Shown here in pieces: positions 59,955 to 64,000 of a stretch of 64,000 bases of DNA (position 1 is the first letter of the stretch; the number at the start of each line of letters is the position of its first letter). Origin of the DNA: Qipengyuania atrilutea (GTDB lineage: Bacteria > Pseudomonadota > Alphaproteobacteria > Sphingomonadales > Sphingomonadaceae); the NCBI RefSeq assembly GCF_013370205.1, contig NZ_JABWGV010000001.1, positions 558,001 to 622,000 on the forward strand, given 5' to 3'. Below the pieces are notes generated by a model that ran no database searches, was not told the DNA's origin, and saw only the letters and a program-made list of their open reading frames with translations. A program made the translations under genes and the position numbers.

Positions 59955-60980
59955 TCAGCCCTTCTTCAGGTGCCGCCGACCGAGCAATTCCGCGATCTGT
60001 ACCGCGTTCAGCGCTGCCCCTTTTCGCAAATTGTCCGACACGCACCAAAGCGTGATGCCGTTATCGACCGTGGGGTCGTCGCGAACGCGGCTGATGTAGG
60101 TCGCGCTGTCGCCCGCGCTTTCGACCGGTGTGACGTATCCCCCGTCCTCACGCTTGTCGATCAGCATGATGCCGGGAGCCTCGCGAAGGATGTCCTGCGC
60201 GGCTTCGGCCGAAAGCTCGTTCTCGAACTCGATGTTCACGGCCTCGCTGTGTCCGACAAACACCGGCACGCGCACGCAGGTCGCGTTGAGCTTGATCTTG
60301 GGATCGAGAATTTTCTTTGTTTCGACCACCATCTTCCACTCTTCCTTGGTCGAGCCGTCGTCCATGAAGACATCGATATGCGGAATGACGTTGAAGGCGA
60401 TCTGCTTGGTGAACTTCTCCGGTTCGACCGGATCGCCGACGAAGATGGCGCGGCTCTGCTGGAAGAGCTCGTCCATGCCGGCCTTGCCGGCGCCTGAAAC
60501 CGACTGGTACGTCGAGACGACGACGCGCTTGATGGTCGCCGCATCGTGAAGCGGCTTGAGCGCGACGACCAGCTGCGCGGTCGAACAGTTGGGATTGGCG
60601 ATGATGTTCCGCTTCTTGTAGTCGTCGATCGCGTCCGGGTTCACTTCGGGTACGATCAGCGGAACGTCCGGGTCCATCCGGTAGAGCGAGGAATTGTCGA
60701 TCACGACGCAGCCCGCTTTTGCTGCCTTCGGCGCGTATTCCTTCGCCGGACCGGAGCCTGCCGCGAATAGCGCGATGTCCCAACCCGCCCAATCGAAATG
60801 CTCGATATTCTTGCACTTGAGCATCTTGCCCGTGTCGCCGAATTCGACTTCGCTACCGTGGCTGCGCGACGAAGCGACCGCCGCGATCTCGTCGCAGGGA
60901 AACTCGCGCTCGGCCAGGATCTGCATCATTTCGCGCCCGACGTTTCCGGTCGCGCCGACGATTGCTACACGGTAACCCAA
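59955..60980 (-). CDS. asd: Aspartate-semialdehyde dehydrogenase
   Basis: NADPH-dependent reduction of aspartyl phosphate, the branch point to lysine, diaminopimelate, threonine and methionine. 341 aa if started at TTG 60980, supported by GGGAGA eight bases upstream and by the usual GYRVAIVGATGNVG beginning; the frame extends to 61037 without homology. NADP motif GATGNVG (9-15), active-site Cys132 in NPNCSTAQLV and the His of FVGHSEAV. Followed by an alpha/beta hydrolase gene. Confidence 0.96.
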   Translation of the reverse strand: MGYRVAIVGATGNVGREMMQILAEREFPCDEIAAVASSRSHGSEVEFGDTGKMLKCKNIEHFDWAGWDIALFAAGSGPAKEYAPKAAKAGCVVIDNSSLYRMDPDVPLIVPEVNPDAIDDYKKRNIIANPNCSTAQLVVALKPLHDAATIKRVVVSTYQSVSGAGKAGMDELFQQSRAIFVGDPVEPEKFTKQIAFNVIPHIDVFMDDGSTKEEWKMVVETKKILDPKIKLNATCVRVPVFVGHSEAVNIEFENELSAEAAQDILREAPGIMLIDKREDGGYVTPVESAGDSATYISRVRDDPTVDNGITLWCVSDNLRKGAALNAVQIAELLGRRHLKKG

Positions 60981-61084
60981 ATCACATTCTCCCGAAGAAA
61001 CGAGCACGGGACATAGCGACCCTTGGCCGCTGTGCAACCGTCCGCCAGCTTAAAGCAGGCTCGCCGCGCGCGGCATCGCCTACC

Positions 61085-63316
61085 TTAGCGCTCCGGCGGA
61101 GTGACGCCGTGACGCTGAAGGAAAGAGAAGATCGTGTTCCACAGATGCGGGGAAATGTTCTCGCCCGACACGCGGTGCGTGTAGCCGGGGTAAAGCATCA
61201 TTTCGAACGGACGGTTCGCTTCCTGCAAGGCAGCGATCAGCTCAGACGAATTCTCGAACACGACGTTGTCATCCGCCATGCCGTGAATCAGGAGCAGCGG
61301 ATCGGAGATCTTGGCCGCATCGGGGATCGCGCTCGCCTTCGCATAGGCTTCGGGCACCTCGTTCGGATCGCCCATGAAGCGTTCGGTATAATGCGTGTCG
61401 TACAACTCCCACTTGGTTACCGGCGCGCCCGATACGCCCGCAGCGTAGAGGCCGGGGTCAGCCTGAAGCTGCTTCAGGGTCATGTACCCGCCGTAGGACC
61501 AGCCATAGAGCGCGATCTTGTCGGGATCGACGAAGTCCAAGGTCTTGATATACTCGGCACCCGCTTTCTGATCGGCCACCTCGACACCGCCCATCGCGCG
61601 GTAAATCGGCTGCTCGAAATCCACGCCGCGATTGGCGCTGCCGCGATTGTCGAGTTCGAACCAGATGTAGCCCTTGTCGACGACCGCCTGTTGCAAGGCG
61701 CCGGACCATCCTTTAGTGACGGTTTGAGGGCCGGGACCGCCGTAATGCTGGAAGAATACCGGATAGCGTTTGCCGGTTTCCATCTCGGGCGTGATCATCT
61801 TCCAATGCAGGTCGGTAACGCCGTCGGCAGCCTTGATCGTACCGAATTGCGGCGGCCGGTGGCCGGCAAGATAGGGCGCGTAGGGGTGATCGGCATCGAG
61901 TTCGTTCTGTTCGATCCAGGTCAGCCGCTTGCCACTCGTATCGGCGAGATAGCTTTGCGGCGGCTGCACCGGATTCGAGCGCGTCACGTAGAGCGTACGG
62001 CCCTCCCCATCCATGCCGGCCGAATTGGTGAAATCGAGGTCGGTGATGAGGCCGGGTTCGCCCGTCCCGTTGAGCCGCGCCTTGTAGATCTGCTGGGTCA
62101 GAACGTCGGTCGTCTTCTGGTAGAAGAACTCCCCCGTCTCCTCGTTCACGCCGACTAGCGACGTAACGGGTTCGTTGCCGCTCGTAAGCTGGGTCCAGTT
62201 TTCGCCGTCGAAGCGGTAGAAGTGCCCGTAGCCGTCCCGCTCCGACCACCACAGTAGCGACCCGTCCTTCAGGAAGCGGTAGTTGTCCGAAAGGTTGATC
62301 CAGTAGTCCTCGCGCGCGGCGTTTTCCGTGAACCAGATTTCGCTTTCGCCAGTCGCAGTATCGACGCGGAGCACGTCGAGCACCGTCTGCTCGCGGTTCT
62401 GCCGCTGGACGTAGATCGCACTGCCGTCAGGAGCCCAGTTAACGCGCGCAACGTAGATGTCGGTTTCCTCACCGAGATCGACCTTCACCCGGTTGCCGCC
62501 GTTCGGATCCATTACATATAGTTCGACGAGCGCATTGTCCGACCCCGCCACCGGATAGCGCTGGTCGAACACCTTGGTCCCTGCCGCCCCGATCGCGGCG
62601 CGCGTGACGATGCCGACCGGGCTTTCGTCGGTCCGCTGCACCACAATCCGGTCTTCGGCCGGCGACCACCAGTATCCGTCGAGCCGGCTCATCTCCTCCT
62701 GTGCGACGAATTCCGCCTCGCCCCAGCGGATGGTGTCGCCTTCCTTGGGAGTGATCGGCTTGGCCTCTCCACCAACCGCCCCGGTCCACAACTGCCGGTC
62801 GCGGACGAAGGAGACATACGATCCTTCCGGCGACAGTTTCGGATTGAGTTCGCTTTCCTCGGTATCCGTCAGCCGCTGCACCTCTCCGCCGATCGGTGCG
62901 AAGTAGAGGTCGCCGTCGAGCGGTACGAGAACGCCAGAGCCGTCGCTCGCCCATTGATAGGTGATGACGCCCTTTAGGTTGCCGACACGAGCGCGTTCGC
63001 GCTGCATCTTCTCGTCTTCGCTCAGCTCGCGGCCCGAGCCGAGCCGTTCCGAATCGACCAGCATCGACCATTCGCCGCTGTCGCGGTCATATCCCCACAG
63101 GTCGTAGCGCTCGCGGTCATTGGCGCGGTTCCGCAATACGGTGAGATAGCGTCCATCGGGCGAAAGCTTCGCCTGCCGCGGCGTTGCACCGTCCAGCGAA
63201 GGCGAGCCGAACACACGCTCGAAGGTTAGTTCGGGAGCATCCGTCATCGCGGGTTCCTGTGCGATGACAGGGACGGTGAAGGCCAGCGAAGCGGCGAAAG
63301 CGAGCATATGGCGCAT
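61085..63316 (-). CDS. S9 family peptidase (dipeptidyl peptidase IV-like)
   Basis: Exported prolyl peptidase, 743 aa from ATG 63316; the frame further up (to 63547) overlaps rplS and is shadow. Signal peptide MRHMLAFAASLAFTVPVIAQ. An N-terminal beta-propeller (about 30-480) has repeated SPDG-type blades (LSPDGRYLTVLR, LSPEGSYVSFVR, WAPDGSAIYVQR); the C-terminal catalytic domain has GWSYGGY with the Ser, HGMADDNVVF with the Asp and TH in YPGYTHRVSG. The YFEEAEF-like DPP-IV motif is represented by GEAEFVAQEEMSR. Together with the M2 enzyme it suggests growth on peptides. Separated from rplS by a terminator. Confidence 0.95.
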   Translation of the reverse strand: MRHMLAFAASLAFTVPVIAQEPAMTDAPELTFERVFGSPSLDGATPRQAKLSPDGRYLTVLRNRANDRERYDLWGYDRDSGEWSMLVDSERLGSGRELSEDEKMQRERARVGNLKGVITYQWASDGSGVLVPLDGDLYFAPIGGEVQRLTDTEESELNPKLSPEGSYVSFVRDRQLWTGAVGGEAKPITPKEGDTIRWGEAEFVAQEEMSRLDGYWWSPAEDRIVVQRTDESPVGIVTRAAIGAAGTKVFDQRYPVAGSDNALVELYVMDPNGGNRVKVDLGEETDIYVARVNWAPDGSAIYVQRQNREQTVLDVLRVDTATGESEIWFTENAAREDYWINLSDNYRFLKDGSLLWWSERDGYGHFYRFDGENWTQLTSGNEPVTSLVGVNEETGEFFYQKTTDVLTQQIYKARLNGTGEPGLITDLDFTNSAGMDGEGRTLYVTRSNPVQPPQSYLADTSGKRLTWIEQNELDADHPYAPYLAGHRPPQFGTIKAADGVTDLHWKMITPEMETGKRYPVFFQHYGGPGPQTVTKGWSGALQQAVVDKGYIWFELDNRGSANRGVDFEQPIYRAMGGVEVADQKAGAEYIKTLDFVDPDKIALYGWSYGGYMTLKQLQADPGLYAAGVSGAPVTKWELYDTHYTERFMGDPNEVPEAYAKASAIPDAAKISDPLLLIHGMADDNVVFENSSELIAALQEANRPFEMMLYPGYTHRVSGENISPHLWNTIFSFLQRHGVTPPER

Positions 63317-63333
63317 GGCAAGAAGATCGTTCT

Positions 63334-63376
63334 CCAAAAGAAAAGGGCGCCCCGACATAGACCGGAGCGCCCTTTC
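63334..63376 (-). terminator. Rho-independent terminator of rplS
   Basis: On the minus strand GGGCGCTCCG pairs with CGGGGCGCCC (ten pairs, one G-T) around an eight-base loop and is followed by TTTTCTTTT. It lies between the rplS stop and the S9 peptidase start. Confidence 0.85.
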
Positions 63377-63398
63377 GTCAATGCGTCTATAACGCAGC

Positions 63399-63773
63399 TT
63401 ACTTTTTGGGAGCGTTGTCCCGGCGTTCGGCGATACGCGCACGCTTACCGGTGCGGCCACGCAGATAGTAGAGCTTCGCCCGGCGCACGATGCCGCGGCG
63501 AACCACGTCGATGCTTTCGACATTGGGCGAGTAGAGCGGGAATACACGCTCCACGCCTTCGCCGAAGCTCATCTTGCGAACGGTGAAATTGCTGTTGATG
63601 CCGCGGTTCGAACGCGCGATGCACACGCCTTCGAAGTTTTGTGTGCGGGTGCGGTCGCCTTCGACCACGCGCACGCCGACACGGATGGTGTCGCCAGCGC
63701 GGAATTCCGGAATGTCCTTGCCCGTGCCGAGCGCTTCGATGGCTTCTGCTTCGAGCTGTTGAATCAGGTTCAT
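63399..63773 (-). CDS. rplS: 50S ribosomal protein L19
   Basis: 124 aa, usual length. Located at the subunit interface. [39 protein letters not shown] and [20 protein letters not shown] are standard L19 sequence. Start ATG 63771-63773 overlaps the trmD stop (ATGA), the usual trmD-rplS end of the rpsP operon. Confidence 0.98.
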   Translation of the reverse strand: MNLIQQLEAEAIEALGTGKDIPEFRAGDTIRVGVRVVEGDRTRTQNFEGVCIARSNRGINSNFTVRKMSFGEGVERVFPLYSPNVESIDVVRRGIVRRAKLYYLRGRTGKRARIAERRDNAPKK

Positions 63774-64000
63774 GACCCTGGTCCTTCGTTTGTTTGCCGC
63801 GCGCCAGAGGCAGGTCGGTCCCGAGCGTCACTGTAACGCTCCCAAAGGTCCGGCCTGCGTAACCGAGTGTCGTCCTCGCTCCTTGCCTTGCGCCAAGCAG
63901 CGATCTTCGCATGATCCCCCGATCGCAGCACTTCGGGGATCGTGCGCCCTTCCCATGTCTGAGGTCGGGTGTATTGCGGATATTCGAGAAGGCCTTGTTC
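63770..64000 (-). CDS. trmD: tRNA (guanine-N1)-methyltransferase, 3' end (gene runs off the window)
   Basis: The last 76 codons are visible: [20 protein letters not shown] followed by [15 protein letters not shown], which is the conserved C-terminal TrmD sequence (m1G37 of tRNA). The last 40 residues ([20 protein letters not shown] onward) form a tail that is longer than in E. coli. The stop TGA at 63770-63772 overlaps the rplS start. The catalytic knot domain lies outside the window. Confidence 0.93.
   Translation of the reverse strand, partial: EQGLLEYPQYTRPQTWEGRTIPEVLRSGDHAKIAAWRKARSEDDTRLRRPDLWERYSDARDRPASGARQTNEGPGS

Noticed and set aside
60962-62158. A 398-codon open frame on the plus strand
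   Set aside because: Antisense to asd upstream sequence and the S9 peptidase; no family features.
63317-63547. N-terminal extension of the S9 peptidase frame
   Set aside because: It runs through the rplS terminator and into rplS; a clean signal peptide starts at 63316.

Overview
The window is chromosomal DNA of an alphaproteobacterium, most likely order Sphingomonadales, family Erythrobacteraceae (Erythrobacter/Qipengyuania/Altererythrobacter group). The basis is high GC (40 of 60 bases in a sample at 16081), genes packed on both strands, and gene orders that I know from this group: lolC-lolD-dnaE, guaB-rsmB, sdhC-sdhD-sdhA, bamD-recN-ligA, rpsF-rpsR-rplI and trmD-rplS. The DnaE N-terminus with its degenerate PHP motif also fits. 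There is no rRNA gene to fix the genus. I found no tRNA, insertion sequence, prophage, integrase or CRISPR array, and no gene-free stretch above 300 bases; the longest gaps are about 200 bases and act as promoter regions.

Layout. 1-5 kb (minus strand): 5' part of dnaE, glutathione peroxidase with a small unknown gene, lolD-lolC. 5-8 kb (plus): purF, an SDR gene, a PilZ protein preceded by an inverted repeat. 8-15 kb (minus): a membrane hydrolase-photolyase-cyclopropane fatty acid synthase operon, then the 2-oxoglutarate:ferredoxin oxidoreductase operon korA-(32-codon membrane ORF)-korB. 15-20 kb: esterase-rppH (plus), guaB-rsmB-TPR protein (minus). 20-24 kb: YpfJ-type metallopeptidase, a BlaI/BlaR1-like pair with operator dyads, a divergent ClpP-like protein and a cyclophilin. 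24-30 kb: sdhCDA without sdhB, SDR genes, prmA. 30-37 kb (minus): bamD, a CapA-family protein, recN, ligA.

37-40 kb is the most accessory-looking part: a GT2 glycosyltransferase facing a low-GC gene that fuses a formyltransferase domain to a domain resembling the glucosamine inositolphosphorylceramide transferase family. 40-49 kb: lepA, a PAS-GGDEF-EAL-PilZ protein, ferredoxin-NADP reductase, dnaN, fabD-fabG. 48.5-52 kb: a divergent LD-carboxypeptidase/Mur-ligase pair that looks like peptidoglycan recycling, a zinc-ribbon membrane protein, a DUF808 protein. 52-56 kb: rpsF-rpsR-rplI with a clear terminator, AMP nucleosidase, beta-carbonic anhydrase. 56-64 kb (minus): YbjN-like protein, SIMPL-domain protein, ACE-like M2 peptidase, asd with an alpha/beta hydrolase, a DPP-IV-like S9 peptidase, rplS and the 3' end of trmD.

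Most of the window is housekeeping. The best candidates for undescribed biology are the 32-codon membrane ORF inside the kor operon, the BlaI/M56 unit whose sensor has no beta-lactam-binding domain and which shares its operator region with a ClpP-like serine protease, the formyltransferase fusion with its glycan neighbours, the GGDEF-EAL-PilZ protein whose EAL site is degenerate, and the inverted repeat before the PilZ gene. All family names were assigned by reading the sequence, without database searches.
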